Positions 27,797 through 38,034 are shown, numbered from the stretch's first letter. The stretch is DNA of 64,000 nucleotides from Candidatus Zixiibacteriota bacterium (GCA_030613505.1 JAUWLW010000004.1:27224-91223); one strand, 5' to 3'. Translations and numbers: made by a program. The notes: a model not told the origin generated them from the sequence alone.

Positions 27797-29281
27797 ATGG
27801 CGATGGCGTTTCCTATTTTAACTGCAACGGTCTTTACGCCGGTTGTGGGGATGTTGGTAGTCTTGCTCCTCCCCGAACGGTGGGTGACCGGCATTCGGGC
27901 CGTGGGTGTCGCTTTCACCGCCGTGACGTTGGGTTTCTCGGCGTGGGCGCTCGCCGTATTCGACCCGAGTATAACGGGCGCGATGCAGTTCGAGGAATTG
28001 CACCGGTGGATCCCTTCGGTAAATATTTTCTATCATCTCGGCGTCGACGGCCTCTCGATGCCGCTGCTTATTCTTACGACGCTGTTGTCGCTTTTAGCCG
28101 CCATCGCCTCTTTCTCTATAAAGGAACGGGTCAAGGAATATTACGCGCTGTATTTATTGCTCGTGGCCGGGATGCTGGGTGTCTTCGTCTCGCTCGACCT
28201 CTTCCTGTTCTACGTCTTCTGGGAAGTCATGTTGGTGCCGATGTACTTCCTCATCGGCATGTGGGGGGGCGAGAGGCGCGAATACGCCGCCATAAAGTTC
28301 TTCCTCTACACGTTGCTGGGAAGCGTCATAATGCTCTTGGGGATATTGGCGCTGTACTTCACCGCTCAGCCCCACACCTTCGACATGCTCGAGCTTATGC
28401 GGCAGCAGGGGACCTTCCTGCGGACGTTCCAGATCGTCGTTTTCCTGGCGTTCTTCGTGGGCTTCGCGATAAAGGTGCCGGTCTTCCCCTTCCACACGTG
28501 GCTGCCCGACGCCCACGTCGAGGCGCCCACGGCGATATCGGTATTGCTGGCGGGCGTGCTATTGAAGATGGGCGGCTACGGCCTGCTCCGCGTTTCGTTC
28601 CCGATACTACCGCAGGGCGCCCACTGGTTCGCCTGGCCGCTGGCGATATTGGGCGTGATAAACATCGTGTACGGCTCGCTGGTCGCCATGGCCCAGAAAG
28701 ACCTCAAGAAGCTCATCGCGTACTCGTCGGTAGCGCACATGGGTTTCGTGCTTCTGGGCGCGGCGGCCATGACGCCGACGGGTCTCAACGGCGCCGTGAT
28801 GCAGATGGTCTGCCACGGCATCATTACGGGCGCGTTGTTCCTCTTGGTGGGCGTCCTCTACGACCGCGCCCACGTCCGCGAAATCGACGCCTTCTCGGGC
28901 CTCGCCGTCCGCGTGCCGGTGTACTTCGGCATCATGTCGTTTACGATGTTCGCTTCTCTCGGATTGCCCGGTCTCGCCGGGTTCGTGCCGGAATTTTTAT
29001 CGCTCGCCGGGGCCTTCCCGGTCTTTCCGGTGCTGGTCATCATCTCGGGCGTCGGCATAGTCATAACCGCGGCTTACTTCCTGTGGACCATACGGCGCAT
29101 GTTCCTGGGGAAATTAATGCCGCGGTGGGAGAATTTACCGGACATCAACTTCCGCGAACTCGTGACGGTGGTGCCGCTCATGGTCCTCATGGTTCTCATC
29201 GGCGTCTATCCGTCTATAATAATTAAATTGATGAACCCGGCTCTCACCGAACTCTCGCGGTTTATGACGGCCCTCAAGTAG
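27797..29281 (+). CDS. nuoM: NADH-quinone oxidoreductase subunit M
   Basis: FYVFWEVMLVPMYFLIGMWGGERREYAAIKFFLYTLLGS; KVPVFPFHTWLPDAHVEAPTAISVLLAGVLLKMGGYGLLR. Confidence 0.97.
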   Translation: MAMAFPILTATVFTPVVGMLVVLLLPERWVTGIRAVGVAFTAVTLGFSAWALAVFDPSITGAMQFEELHRWIPSVNIFYHLGVDGLSMPLLILTTLLSLLAAIASFSIKERVKEYYALYLLLVAGMLGVFVSLDLFLFYVFWEVMLVPMYFLIGMWGGERREYAAIKFFLYTLLGSVIMLLGILALYFTAQPHTFDMLELMRQQGTFLRTFQIVVFLAFFVGFAIKVPVFPFHTWLPDAHVEAPTAISVLLAGVLLKMGGYGLLRVSFPILPQGAHWFAWPLAILGVINIVYGSLVAMAQKDLKKLIAYSSVAHMGFVLLGAAAMTPTGLNGAVMQMVCHGIITGALFLLVGVLYDRAHVREIDAFSGLAVRVPVYFGIMSFTMFASLGLPGLAGFVPEFLSLAGAFPVFPVLVIISGVGIVITAAYFLWTIRRMFLGKLMPRWENLPDINFRELVTVVPLMVLMVLIGVYPSIIIKLMNPALTELSRFMTALK

Positions 29282-29294
29282 ACGGCCGCGCGTT

Positions 29295-30806
29295 ATGGAA
29301 TACGACTGGCTTAGCCTCTTACCCCATTTAATACTCGCCGGCGGCGCGGTAGTGCTGGTGGCGGCGGGCGCGGCTTCGCGGCGCTTCGCCGGCGCCGTGG
29401 CGCCTTATTTCACGGTCGCGGTAGCGGCGGCCACGGCCGCCGCGGCGTTGATGCTGTGGCGCGAGCCGGCGTCGTCGTGGTTCGGCGCGCTTACCGTCGA
29501 CCCGTTCTTCGTTATCTTCGCCGTCATCTTTGCGGCGACGCTCGCGCTCGTGGCGCTGTTGTCGGCGCGGTACGCGCCGCTCGACGGTAGCGACCGGCCC
29601 GAGTATTACGCCCTCCTCATAATGGTGACGTGCGCCGTGACGTTTATGGCGTCGGCTACCAACCTCGTCCTAATCTACGTGGCGATCGAGTTCTCCAGCA
29701 TACTTTCCTACATCCTCGTCGGGTACGTCCGCGGCGACCGGCTCTCGGGCGAGGCAGGCCTGAAATACTTCCTCTACGGCGCGGTCGCTTCCGCGGTGAT
29801 GTTGTTGGGGTTCGGGCTCCTGTACGCCATGACCGGCGCTACGGACCTGGCGGCGGTGGCGGCGAATTTGCCGCACATGGGGCGCTCGTTCGAGACGTGG
29901 GGGTACGTTACGGTCGTCACGCCGTCGGGCGGGGCCGCGGCGACGCTTTCGCCGGTGTTTATCTTCTTGGCGTTCGGGCTTATACTCGTCGGCTTGGGTT
30001 ACAAAATTTCCGCGGTACCCTTCCACATGTGGGCGCCGGACGCGTACCAGGGGGCGCCCACGCCCGTCGCGGCCTTCCTCTCGGTGGCGTCGAAGGCGTC
30101 GGGATTCGCCGTCATATTGCGCCTGGTGCTGACGCTGCACGGCGCGCTCGACTTGGTATACGGCGGGTGGACCAAATACTTGGCGGCGCTGGCGGTGGCG
30201 TCGATGGTCTTCGGCGTCGTCGTCGGCATCGTACAGACGGACGTGCGGCGGCTGTTGGCGTATTCGTCGATCGCCCACGCCGGCTTCGCGTTGTTGGGAA
30301 TCGTCGCCGATACTCAACTCGGCTTTGCATCGGTCATCGTATATCTCGTGCTATACGCGGCGATGAATATCGGCGCTTTCGGCACGGTGGCCGTCATAGG
30401 CCACGTTACCGGCGGCTACGACTTGAAGGATTACGCCGGCATGGGGCGGCGGCACCCGGTACTCGCCGCGGCCCTTGCAGTCTTCCTGCTCGCGCTGGCC
30501 GGGATTCCGCCGTTATCCGGCTTTTTCGCGAAGTTCTACGTATTGGCGGCGCTAATCGACCGGGACTATATTTTCCTGGCGGTAGTCGCCATTTTGGCGA
30601 GCGTCGTCGCGCTTTTCCTGTACGCGCGCGTTATTAAACCGATGTACTTCGGCAAGGCGGAGGGCGAAGATGTCCGGCGGTTTTCGCCGGCGGCGGCGGT
30701 GGCGCTCGTAATATGTTTCCTATTCACGTTGCTCCTGGGCGTTTGGCCGCAACTTCTCGTGGCGTGGGCCAAGGCGGCGATAATACCCCTTTTACCTAGG
30801 ATATAG
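29295..30806 (+). CDS. nuoN: NADH-quinone oxidoreductase subunit N
   Basis: AIEFSSILSYILVGYVRGDRLSGEAGLKYFLYGA; KISAVPFHMWAPDAYQGAPTPVAAFLSVASKASGFAV. Confidence 0.97.
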   Translation: MEYDWLSLLPHLILAGGAVVLVAAGAASRRFAGAVAPYFTVAVAAATAAAALMLWREPASSWFGALTVDPFFVIFAVIFAATLALVALLSARYAPLDGSDRPEYYALLIMVTCAVTFMASATNLVLIYVAIEFSSILSYILVGYVRGDRLSGEAGLKYFLYGAVASAVMLLGFGLLYAMTGATDLAAVAANLPHMGRSFETWGYVTVVTPSGGAAATLSPVFIFLAFGLILVGLGYKISAVPFHMWAPDAYQGAPTPVAAFLSVASKASGFAVILRLVLTLHGALDLVYGGWTKYLAALAVASMVFGVVVGIVQTDVRRLLAYSSIAHAGFALLGIVADTQLGFASVIVYLVLYAAMNIGAFGTVAVIGHVTGGYDLKDYAGMGRRHPVLAAALAVFLLALAGIPPLSGFFAKFYVLAALIDRDYIFLAVVAILASVVALFLYARVIKPMYFGKAEGEDVRRFSPAAAVALVICFLFTLLLGVWPQLLVAWAKAAIIPLLPRI

Positions 30807-30830
30807 TTTTCGCTTTATCGTACCCACGTG

Positions 30831-30855
30831 ACCCCGGTGGTGAGCCGGGGTTTTT
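30831..30855 (+). terminator. Terminator of the nuo operon
   Basis: ACCCCGG-TGGTGAG-CCGGGGT followed by a T run. Confidence 0.8.
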
Positions 30856-30873
30856 CACGGCTTTCGCGAGGCG

Positions 30874-30902
30874 TTGATTTAGGGGGCGGTTTCTGATAAA
30901 AT
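30874..30902 (+). promoter_or_regulatory. Sigma70-like promoter
   Basis: TTGATT (30874-30879), 17 bp, TAAAAT (30897-30902), upstream of the 30928 gene. Confidence 0.6.
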
Positions 30903-30927
30903 TCAAATTAATAGGGGTGTAGACGCT

Positions 30928-32073
30928 ATGTTTAAACGCGATTATACCTTGATGATATGTTCGCATTCGTCGGGGCGAACGCGGTCGGTCCATTTGTCGC
31001 GGCGGGTTATCGCGGCGCTAGCGGTATTCTTATGCAGCCTCGCCGTAAGTGTGGGCGGCGTCGCGGTGACGTTGTATTACAATTACGGCGCTATGGACCG
31101 CGCGGTCCGGCCTACGTTCGACCGGAACCGCCGATTGACGGCTGAGAACCGCCGCCTTGGCGGAGAGATGGGGCAGCGCGATAAAGTCATTTCTAATTTG
31201 AGTTTCCGACTTCAAAAGGAGCGCGACGATTACGCGCTCCGCTTGGAGGAGCTCGACGCGGCGTTGAAGAAGCTCGATAAGTTCTACACCGACCTCAGGA
31301 TAATGGCGGGATTTAAGCTCGACGCCGAATCGGCCAAGAAGCTCAGCGCCGGGGGCCCGACGATAAGCGAGGCCGAGTATTTCGATTCGCTTTACAAGCT
31401 GGACGAAGAACGTTTCCGCGCCGAAGCTCGGCGGCACGAGCGAACGTTGCGTACCTATTGCGTCGGTTGCGAAAAGGAATTCCTTATCCTTCGACGCCTG
31501 CTGGAACGCCGCAAGTCTCTCTTGGCGGACGTTCCCGATATGCCGCCGGTGAAGGGTATCATAACGTCGTACTTCGGCGCGCGGCGTTGGCGCGGCCGCA
31601 TCCACGGCGGGTTGGACATCGCTGCGCCGCGCGGTACGCCGGTGCGAGCTCCGGCCGAGGGGGTGGTGGTGGTTGCGGGCCCGTATCCGTACTATGGGAA
31701 CGTGGTTTTCCTCGACCATGGCGGCGGTTTCTCGACGCGCTACGGCCACCTCGCGAAGGCGGACGTCAAGGTCGGCGACCGCCTCGAACGGGGCGACTTA
31801 ATAGGGCGGGTGGGTGCCACAGGCCTCGCTACCGGCAGCCACGTCCACTACGAAGTCCGTGTCAACAACGTCCCGGTCGACCCGTACAACTACCTCAACG
31901 CCAAGTTGCCGGTTCACATCGTTGACGGCAGCAAGCTTAAAGTGATCGCGATTCCCGACGACGCCGACTTGCTTATCCCGGACGAGGTTTTCGAAGCGTA
32001 CGAGAAGAAAGCCTCGGCCGAAGCGGCGAAGGTTCCCGTTGAGAAAGTTCGCGAAGAAGGCGGAACCGAATAA
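30928..32073 (+). CDS. Membrane-anchored M23 (LytM) peptidase
   Basis: N-terminal TM, coiled coil, IHGGLDIAAPRGTPVRAPAEG, RYGHLAKA, GSHVHYEV. Confidence 0.92.
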   Translation: MFKRDYTLMICSHSSGRTRSVHLSRRVIAALAVFLCSLAVSVGGVAVTLYYNYGAMDRAVRPTFDRNRRLTAENRRLGGEMGQRDKVISNLSFRLQKERDDYALRLEELDAALKKLDKFYTDLRIMAGFKLDAESAKKLSAGGPTISEAEYFDSLYKLDEERFRAEARRHERTLRTYCVGCEKEFLILRRLLERRKSLLADVPDMPPVKGIITSYFGARRWRGRIHGGLDIAAPRGTPVRAPAEGVVVVAGPYPYYGNVVFLDHGGGFSTRYGHLAKADVKVGDRLERGDLIGRVGATGLATGSHVHYEVRVNNVPVDPYNYLNAKLPVHIVDGSKLKVIAIPDDADLLIPDEVFEAYEKKASAEAAKVPVEKVREEGGTE

Positions 32074-33429
32074 ATGAAGGCTAAAGTTGCGTTGACCATA
32101 GGCGGCCTCGACCCTTCGGGCGGCGCCGGCATAACTGCGGACGTCGTTACGTTTTCGGTTATCGGCGTGCACGGCGCCGCGGTCGCGACCGCTCTTACGT
32201 ATCAGAACACGCGCGGCGTCTACGGGTTTTGGGCCGTCAGCGAGCGCGACCTGCGGGCGCAAATGGACGCTGTCTTAGAAGACGTCGACGTGGCCGCGGT
32301 GAAACTCGGCATGTTGGCCTCCGACCGCCTGGCGCACGAGCTGGGGCCGTACTTGTCCAAGTTTAAGGGGGACCGCGTCCCGGTAGTGTTCGACCCTGTA
32401 ATGAAGGCCGGCGCGGGCCAACCGCTCTACGAGGGCGTGCCCGAGAAGACGTTTGCGGATGTTATACTGCCGCACGTGTCGCTCGCGACCCCGAATAGCG
32501 TCGAGCTCGCGTACCTCGTCGACGACGAACCGGCGCAAAACCAAGGTGAGTTACGGACGCAGGTGCGTGTGTTCCAAGGGCGGTACGGCCTGGCGGTCTT
32601 GGCCACGGGAGGCCACGTGAGCGGTAAAGCGGACGTGGTAGACGTTCTCTTTACGGGCGCGGAGATGCGGGAGTACCGCCGAGCCCGAGTGGAAGGGCCT
32701 ATCCACGGTACGGGTTGTCTGGTCGCGGCCGCGGTAACAGCCTATTTAGCATCCGGTATGGACGTTCTGGAAGCGTTCGAACGCGCGGAGGAATACGTAA
32801 GCGCCGCGGTAATAGGCGCCTTCGCGGCCGGGAAGGGGGCCGCGGTACCGGGCCGGACGGCGGCAGTGTTCGGCGACGCCGAGCGTTGGCGCGTGTACAA
32901 TAACTTACTCCGTGCTGTCAACGTCTTCGAGGCGGCGAGCGGTACTTATAAATTGATTCCCGAGGTCGGGACCAATATCGCGTACGCGTTACCGGACGCG
33001 CGTTCGGGGGACGAGGTTTGCGCCGTGTCCGGGCGGATCGCGCGGGTAGGCGCTGCGGCGCGGGCGTGCGGGACGCCGGCGTTCGGCGCCAGCGGCCATA
33101 TGGCGCGTGCCGTTCTGGCGGCGATGAAACACGACGCGTCGGCTCGAGCCGGCATGAACGTCCGGTTCGGCGACGACGTGCTCGCCGCGTGCTCGGAGCT
33201 GAAATATCGCGGGGCGGGTTTCGACCGGGCCCGCGAGCCGGCGGAGTTCGCCGGCGACGAGGGGCGGACGGTAAAGTGGGGCGTCGACGAGGCCGTGGCG
33301 GGCGTCGGTATAGTCCCCGAGATAATATTCGACCGGGGCGCCGTCGGCAAGGAACCTATGGTGCGTATATTCGGCCGGGACGCGATGGAAGTTGTCCGGA
33401 GGGCGGTCGCGATATCCCGGCGCCTTTAG
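32074..33429 (+). CDS. thiDN: Bifunctional hydroxymethylpyrimidine (phosphate) kinase / ThiN-type thiamine-phosphate synthase
   Basis: ThiD part KVALTIGGLDPSGGAGITADVVTFSVIGVHGAAVATALTYQNTRGV...GPIHGTGCLVAAAVTAYLASG; ThiN part LIPEVGTNIAYALPDARSGDEVCAVSGRIARVG...IIFDRGAVGKEPMVRIFGRDAMEVV. Confidence 0.92.
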   Translation: MKAKVALTIGGLDPSGGAGITADVVTFSVIGVHGAAVATALTYQNTRGVYGFWAVSERDLRAQMDAVLEDVDVAAVKLGMLASDRLAHELGPYLSKFKGDRVPVVFDPVMKAGAGQPLYEGVPEKTFADVILPHVSLATPNSVELAYLVDDEPAQNQGELRTQVRVFQGRYGLAVLATGGHVSGKADVVDVLFTGAEMREYRRARVEGPIHGTGCLVAAAVTAYLASGMDVLEAFERAEEYVSAAVIGAFAAGKGAAVPGRTAAVFGDAERWRVYNNLLRAVNVFEAASGTYKLIPEVGTNIAYALPDARSGDEVCAVSGRIARVGAAARACGTPAFGASGHMARAVLAAMKHDASARAGMNVRFGDDVLAACSELKYRGAGFDRAREPAEFAGDEGRTVKWGVDEAVAGVGIVPEIIFDRGAVGKEPMVRIFGRDAMEVVRRAVAISRRL

Positions 33430-33447
33430 TCGGGGGAGGGCCGGCGA

Positions 33448-34041
33448 GTGCGAAGCGCCGTCGCGATTTTATTGGTAGCAGCCCTGTCGTCGTGCGGCCC
33501 GCCCGAGAAGCGCCCGCCGGCGCGGCCGGAGTACACGCCGGCAAAGACCCTTTATAATTTCAAGTTGGCGTACAACGCACCGGATTATGAGACGTACGAG
33601 GCGCTTTTCTCTCCTGAGACGTTTACGTTGAAGGCCCAGGAGCCGCCGCCCGGGTTCCCCGGGGAATGGGGTAAGCTCGAGGAAATGGAAGCCACGCGGG
33701 CGCTATTCGACGACGCGTATCACGTTGTATTGGAAATGGAGACGGCACCGGGATTAGTGGGAATGCCGCCGGCCGCGGCGACCGAATTTACGACCAAACC
33801 CCTCGACGTCCGCGTACGCGTATGGCGCGAGCCGGCGTATTGTTTTTACGCGCGCGGTAAAGTCACCTTCGGCCTTACCCGGCCGGACGCGTCGGCCCCC
33901 TGGTTGGTCGCAGAATTGACGGACGGTACCGGCGCTTCGTACGCCGACGTCGCCGCGAACGAGCAAACCTTCCCCTGTTCGTGGGCCGCTATAAAGTGGT
34001 ATTATTTACGCCGTAAGCGGGAGGAAGATGCGCGGCATTAA
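33448..34041 (+). CDS. Putative lipoprotein, unknown function
   Basis: GTG start, MRSAVAILLVAALSSCGPPEKRPPARPEYTPAKTLYNFKLAYNAPDYETYEALFSPE. Confidence 0.75.
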   Translation: MRSAVAILLVAALSSCGPPEKRPPARPEYTPAKTLYNFKLAYNAPDYETYEALFSPETFTLKAQEPPPGFPGEWGKLEEMEATRALFDDAYHVVLEMETAPGLVGMPPAAATEFTTKPLDVRVRVWREPAYCFYARGKVTFGLTRPDASAPWLVAELTDGTGASYADVAANEQTFPCSWAAIKWYYLRRKREEDARH

Positions 34042-34639
34042 TTGGGTTGACGCCCTATTGGCGGTGATCGTCGCAGTCAATTGCGTCTTAGGTATAAAGA
34101 GAGGCATCTTCCGCGAGTTCTTCAACCTGGCGGGTATCGCGCTCGGCCTTTTCGCCGGTTTCAGGTTGTACGAGGCGCTAGGCTGGAATATCGAAGGGTG
34201 GCTGGACGCCCGTCCGGCGGTGGCTAATTTAGCGGCCTTCGTGGTGATATTTTGCGTTATCGCTTTCGGCTCGAGCTGGCTCGGCCACCTCCTCCACCGG
34301 GGTGCCAAGAGGCTCTTCGTGGGCTGGTTCGACCGGTTGGCGGGAGGAGCTTTCGGTTTCACCCGGGGCTTAATCTTCGCCAGCGTTACGGCGTTGGTCT
34401 TCGCGCTGTTCCCGTTCTTCCCCAAGGTGGAGAGGGATTTGAACACCAGCTTGCTCGGGCCCCACGTCGTTAAGATCGCGCCGGCGATCTACGGCGCCGT
34501 CATGAAGAAGGTGCGTGGAGAGGACCACAAAGGTTTGGATATCAAGCAATTAGTCGACGAATACCTGCAGGAGGAGGAAAGTCCCGGGGAAGAGAAGGAA
34601 GTTCCCGGCGAAGGCGACGCGGGAGAGAAAATGGAATGA
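34028..34639 (+). CDS. CvpA family membrane protein
   Basis: NWVDALLAVIVAVNCVLGIKRGIFREFFNLAGIALGLFAGFRLYEAL...GGAFGFTRGLIFASVTALVFALF. Confidence 0.85.
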   Translation: MRGINWVDALLAVIVAVNCVLGIKRGIFREFFNLAGIALGLFAGFRLYEALGWNIEGWLDARPAVANLAAFVVIFCVIAFGSSWLGHLLHRGAKRLFVGWFDRLAGGAFGFTRGLIFASVTALVFALFPFFPKVERDLNTSLLGPHVVKIAPAIYGAVMKKVRGEDHKGLDIKQLVDEYLQEEESPGEEKEVPGEGDAGEKME

Positions 34640-35454
34640 GCGCTGAAGAACGGCAACTCCGTCTTCCGGTGGACCACCACGTACATACGCCGTTATGCGG
34701 CCACGCCGAGGGCGCGCCCAGGGCGTACGTCGTTGCGGCCGACGGCCTGGCCGGCATCGGCTTCAGCGACCATTTACCGTATCTCGAGCCGGCTAAAGCC
34801 GACCCCGCGTTGGCGATGTCGTGGGACGAGTTGCCGGTTTATCTCGACGGAATTCAGCGGCTAAAGGGTAAATCGGCCACGCCGGTCTTATTGGGGATCG
34901 AGGCGGACTATTTCCCGGGTCAAGAGACGCGGCTCGAGGCGGTACTTGCGGCGTTGCCGTTGGACTACGTTTGCGGCGCGATACATTGGGTGGGCGACTG
35001 GCCTTTCGACGACTCGCGCCACCTTCGACGATACGAGGGCGCCGACGTGACGGCGTTGTACCGCGATTACTACAGGCTGGTAGCCGAAATGGCTCGCGCC
35101 GGCCTTTTCGACCTCTGGGCGCATCCCGATTTGCCGAAGAAGTTCGGCTATTCGCCGGAGGAAACGGTGCGGGACGCGGAGGACGAAGCGTTGGCGGCCG
35201 TCGCCGCGGCCCGTATGGTCCTGGAGGTGAATACCTCCGGCTTGCGGAAGCCCGTGGGCGAGATTTATCCGTCACTCGAGTTGCTGCGGCGCGCCCGCGC
35301 CCTCGGGATCCCGATAACGTTCGGGTCCGACGCGCACGCGCCGTACGAGGTAGGCCACGAGTTCGAACGGGCGGTGGCTCAGGCGAAGGAGGCGGGATAC
35401 CGTACGTACGTAACTTTCTTGCGCCGCGAGAGGATTACCGTCCCGTTGCCTTGA
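34636..35454 (+). CDS. PHP-domain histidinol-phosphatase (HisK-like)
   Basis: LPVDHHVHTPLCGHAEGAP, GIGFSDHLPY, LGIEADYFPGQE, GAIHWVGDW, DLWAHPDLPKKFG, ITFGSDAHAPYEVG. Confidence 0.9.
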   Translation: MSAEERQLRLPVDHHVHTPLCGHAEGAPRAYVVAADGLAGIGFSDHLPYLEPAKADPALAMSWDELPVYLDGIQRLKGKSATPVLLGIEADYFPGQETRLEAVLAALPLDYVCGAIHWVGDWPFDDSRHLRRYEGADVTALYRDYYRLVAEMARAGLFDLWAHPDLPKKFGYSPEETVRDAEDEALAAVAAARMVLEVNTSGLRKPVGEIYPSLELLRRARALGIPITFGSDAHAPYEVGHEFERAVAQAKEAGYRTYVTFLRRERITVPLP

Positions 35455-35493
35455 AGTACCGGCGCGGTTTTAATATTCGCGTAAGGAGGAAGT

Positions 35494-36222
35494 ATGCGGT
35501 TGGGAGTTAACGTCGACCACGTAGCTACGGTTCGCCAGGCGCGGGGTACTTTCGAACCGGACCCGGTGGCCGCGGCGTACGCCGCCGAACGGGGGGGCGC
35601 CGCCCATATCACGATACATCTCCGCGAGGACCGGCGCCACATCCAGGAGCGCGACCTCGAGATATTGAGCCGGACGGTGGCCATCGGCATAGACCTCGAG
35701 ATGGCGGCCACCGGCGATATGGTCGCCGTCGCCTTGAAATATAAACCGGCGTTCGTGACGCTCGTGCCGGAGCGGCGCGAGGAGCTGACCACGGAAGGCG
35801 GCCTCGACGTCGCCGCCGGGCGCAAGCGGTTGGCCGACGTCGTCACCGAACTCGGCGAGGGCGGCGTCCCGGTGAGTACTTTCGTGGAGCCGGCGGAGGA
35901 ACAGATCGCGGCCTCGCGGGAGGTAGGCGCGGCGACGGTCGAGATCCATACCGGCTCGTACGCCAACGCCGCCGCGTCGGAAAGGCCCGCGCGGCGAGAG
36001 GAAATGGCGGCGGCGGCGCGCTTCGCCGCGTCTCTTGGCTTGCGAGTAAGCGCCGGCCACGGCCTCACTTATTACAACGTCAAGCCGGCGGCGGCTATCC
36101 CCGAGCTGGAGGAACTCAATATCGGGCACAGCATCGTGGCGCGAGCGATGTTCGTAGGCCTGGAAGAAGCCACGAGGCAAATGTTAGCCTTAATGCGCCA
36201 GGCGCGCGTGGGGTTCGAATGA
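35494..36222 (+). CDS. pdxJ: Pyridoxine 5'-phosphate synthase
   Basis: [80 protein letters not shown]. Confidence 0.97.
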   Translation: MRLGVNVDHVATVRQARGTFEPDPVAAAYAAERGGAAHITIHLREDRRHIQERDLEILSRTVAIGIDLEMAATGDMVAVALKYKPAFVTLVPERREELTTEGGLDVAAGRKRLADVVTELGEGGVPVSTFVEPAEEQIAASREVGAATVEIHTGSYANAAASERPARREEMAAAARFAASLGLRVSAGHGLTYYNVKPAAAIPELEELNIGHSIVARAMFVGLEEATRQMLALMRQARVGFE

Positions 36223-36602
36223 CGGCAATAATCGGGATAGGCGTCGATTTGATCGAGGTAAGCCGCGTCGTTCGAGCGTACGAGCGTTTCGGCGACCGGT
36301 TACTGGAGCGCCTGTTTACGCCCGAGGAGAGGGAGTACTGCATGGCGCGCGTCGAATTCGGCTGCGCGCTGGCGGGCAGGTTTGCGGCCAAGGAAGCGGT
36401 AGTCAAAGCCCTCTCGCCGACGGCGCTCATGGGGCTGGCGTACCGCGACGTGGCTGTCAGGGCCGACGGCAATCGGCCCACGGTCGAGCTCACCGGCGTG
36501 GCCGCGGCGCTCGCCGCCGAACGCGGCGTTGAGAACGTTATGGTAACCATAAGCCATGAGAAAGGCTACGCCATGGCGTTCGCCATGGCGCTCGGGAAAT
36601 GA
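36219..36602 (+). CDS. acpS: Holo-[acyl-carrier-protein] synthase
   Basis: [39 protein letters not shown]...[15 protein letters not shown]. Confidence 0.96.
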   Translation: MTAIIGIGVDLIEVSRVVRAYERFGDRLLERLFTPEEREYCMARVEFGCALAGRFAAKEAVVKALSPTALMGLAYRDVAVRADGNRPTVELTGVAAALAAERGVENVMVTISHEKGYAMAFAMALGK

Positions 36603-38008
36603 AGCTGAAGTTGGGAAAGAAGCAGAAAAGCCGATTGAACCGGGCCAATCTGAAGAAGGTCCCGGCCGAGGTGCGCGATGTCGTAGCCACGCTACGGGCC
36701 GCGGGTAAGCAGGCGTACCTGGTGGGCGGCTGCGTCCGCGACCTGCTCGCCGGCCTCGACGCCGTAGATTTCGACGTCGCGACGGACGCCGTTCCCGAGG
36801 AAGTCCAGCGGCTTTTCCGTCGCACCGCCCCCACCGGCATTAAACACGGGACGGTTACGGTTCTGGGGGCGCGGGGCGACTATGAGGTGACGACGTTTCG
36901 GCGGGACGGTAAGTACGGGGACGCCCGCCATCCCGACGACGTCACCTACGCGGAGAGTATCGAAGAAGACCTCAGTCGGCGGGATTTCACGTTCAACGCG
37001 CTGGCCTACGACCTCGCGGGGGATAAACTCGTCGACCTTTTCGGCGGCGTCGAAGACTTCGAGCGCGGCGTCGTCCGCGCCGTAGGCGACCCGAAAGAGA
37101 GATTTCGCGAGGACGGCCTTAGGCCCTTGCGGGCCGTACGGCTGGCGGCGCGCTTCGAGTTCGACGTCGACGGCGAGACCTTGAACGCCATACCCGAGGT
37201 GTTGGACCGCGTTCGCATGGTAGCCGTGGAGCGAGTCCGCGACGAATTTATGAAGATGCTGGCAACGGCGGCCAAGCCGTCGTACGGCCTCGAGCTTATG
37301 CGGGATACCGGCCTGCTCGAGCTATTTATTCCGGAGGTTTTAGAAGGGTACGCCGTTACGCAAAACGAATTTCACGCCTACGACGTTTACACCCATTCGC
37401 TCTATTCGTGCGACGCGGCGCCGGCCGAGAAGCCGCTCGTGCGGTTGGCGGCGCTGCTGCACGACGTCGGCAAGCCGCGAACGCGTGTCGTGCGCGACGG
37501 CCGGGTAACGTTTTACAACCATCAGGCGGTGAGCCGCCGGATGGCCCGCCACATCCTGAACCGGCTGCGCTTCAGCAAGAAGGAGCGGGACTACGTTCTG
37601 CACCTGATATACTACCATATGTTCGGCTACACGCCGTCTTGGACCGACGCCGCGGTCCGGCGGCTTATCCGTAAGGTAGGGCGCGAGAACATAGCCGACC
37701 TCTTCGACCTCCGCATCGCCGACTGGTTCGGCAACGGCACAAACTATGGGTTCCCGGGGTATTTACGCGTGCTAGAGCGCCGCATTAACGACGCCATCGC
37801 GCGCGAGGAGGCCTTTACCGAGAAGGACCTCGCCGTCGACGGCCGCGACGTTATGGCGGAACTCGGTATTCCGCCGGGTCCCAAAGTGGGGGAGGTTTTA
37901 AGCTACCTGCTCGAGCGCGTTTTGGAAGACCAATCACTCAACGAGCGGGAACGCCTGTTAGGACTCGTACGCGAGAGGTTCGGCCCGCCGGATGTCCCGA
38001 GCGAATGA
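36599..38008 (+). CDS. cca: CCA tRNA nucleotidyltransferase / poly(A) polymerase family with HD domain
   Basis: AYLVGGCVRDLLAGLDAVDFDVATDA, RRDFTFNALAYD, LAALLHDVGKPRT. Confidence 0.9.
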   Translation: MKLKLGKKQKSRLNRANLKKVPAEVRDVVATLRAAGKQAYLVGGCVRDLLAGLDAVDFDVATDAVPEEVQRLFRRTAPTGIKHGTVTVLGARGDYEVTTFRRDGKYGDARHPDDVTYAESIEEDLSRRDFTFNALAYDLAGDKLVDLFGGVEDFERGVVRAVGDPKERFREDGLRPLRAVRLAARFEFDVDGETLNAIPEVLDRVRMVAVERVRDEFMKMLATAAKPSYGLELMRDTGLLELFIPEVLEGYAVTQNEFHAYDVYTHSLYSCDAAPAEKPLVRLAALLHDVGKPRTRVVRDGRVTFYNHQAVSRRMARHILNRLRFSKKERDYVLHLIYYHMFGYTPSWTDAAVRRLIRKVGRENIADLFDLRIADWFGNGTNYGFPGYLRVLERRINDAIAREEAFTEKDLAVDGRDVMAELGIPPGPKVGEVLSYLLERVLEDQSLNERERLLGLVRERFGPPDVPSE

Positions 38009-38014
38009 CGAAGC

Positions 38015-38034
38015 GGCCCGCGAGGGCCTTTTTT
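38015..38034 (+). terminator. Rho-independent terminator after cca
   Basis: GGCCC-GCGA-GGGCC-TTTTTT. Confidence 0.75.

Noticed and set aside
27880-29226. 448-aa ORF on the same strand overlapping nuoM in another frame
   Set aside because: R/G/H-rich shadow frame of a clear nuoM; typical of high-GC coding sequence.
29630-30637. 335-aa ORF overlapping nuoN
   Set aside because: Shadow frame, low-complexity Arg/Gly composition; nuoN is unambiguous.
7226-32073. Two M23 peptidases as a recent duplication
   Set aside because: They share the N-terminal TM-coiled coil-M23 layout, but sequences differ throughout; this is a common architecture in diderms.
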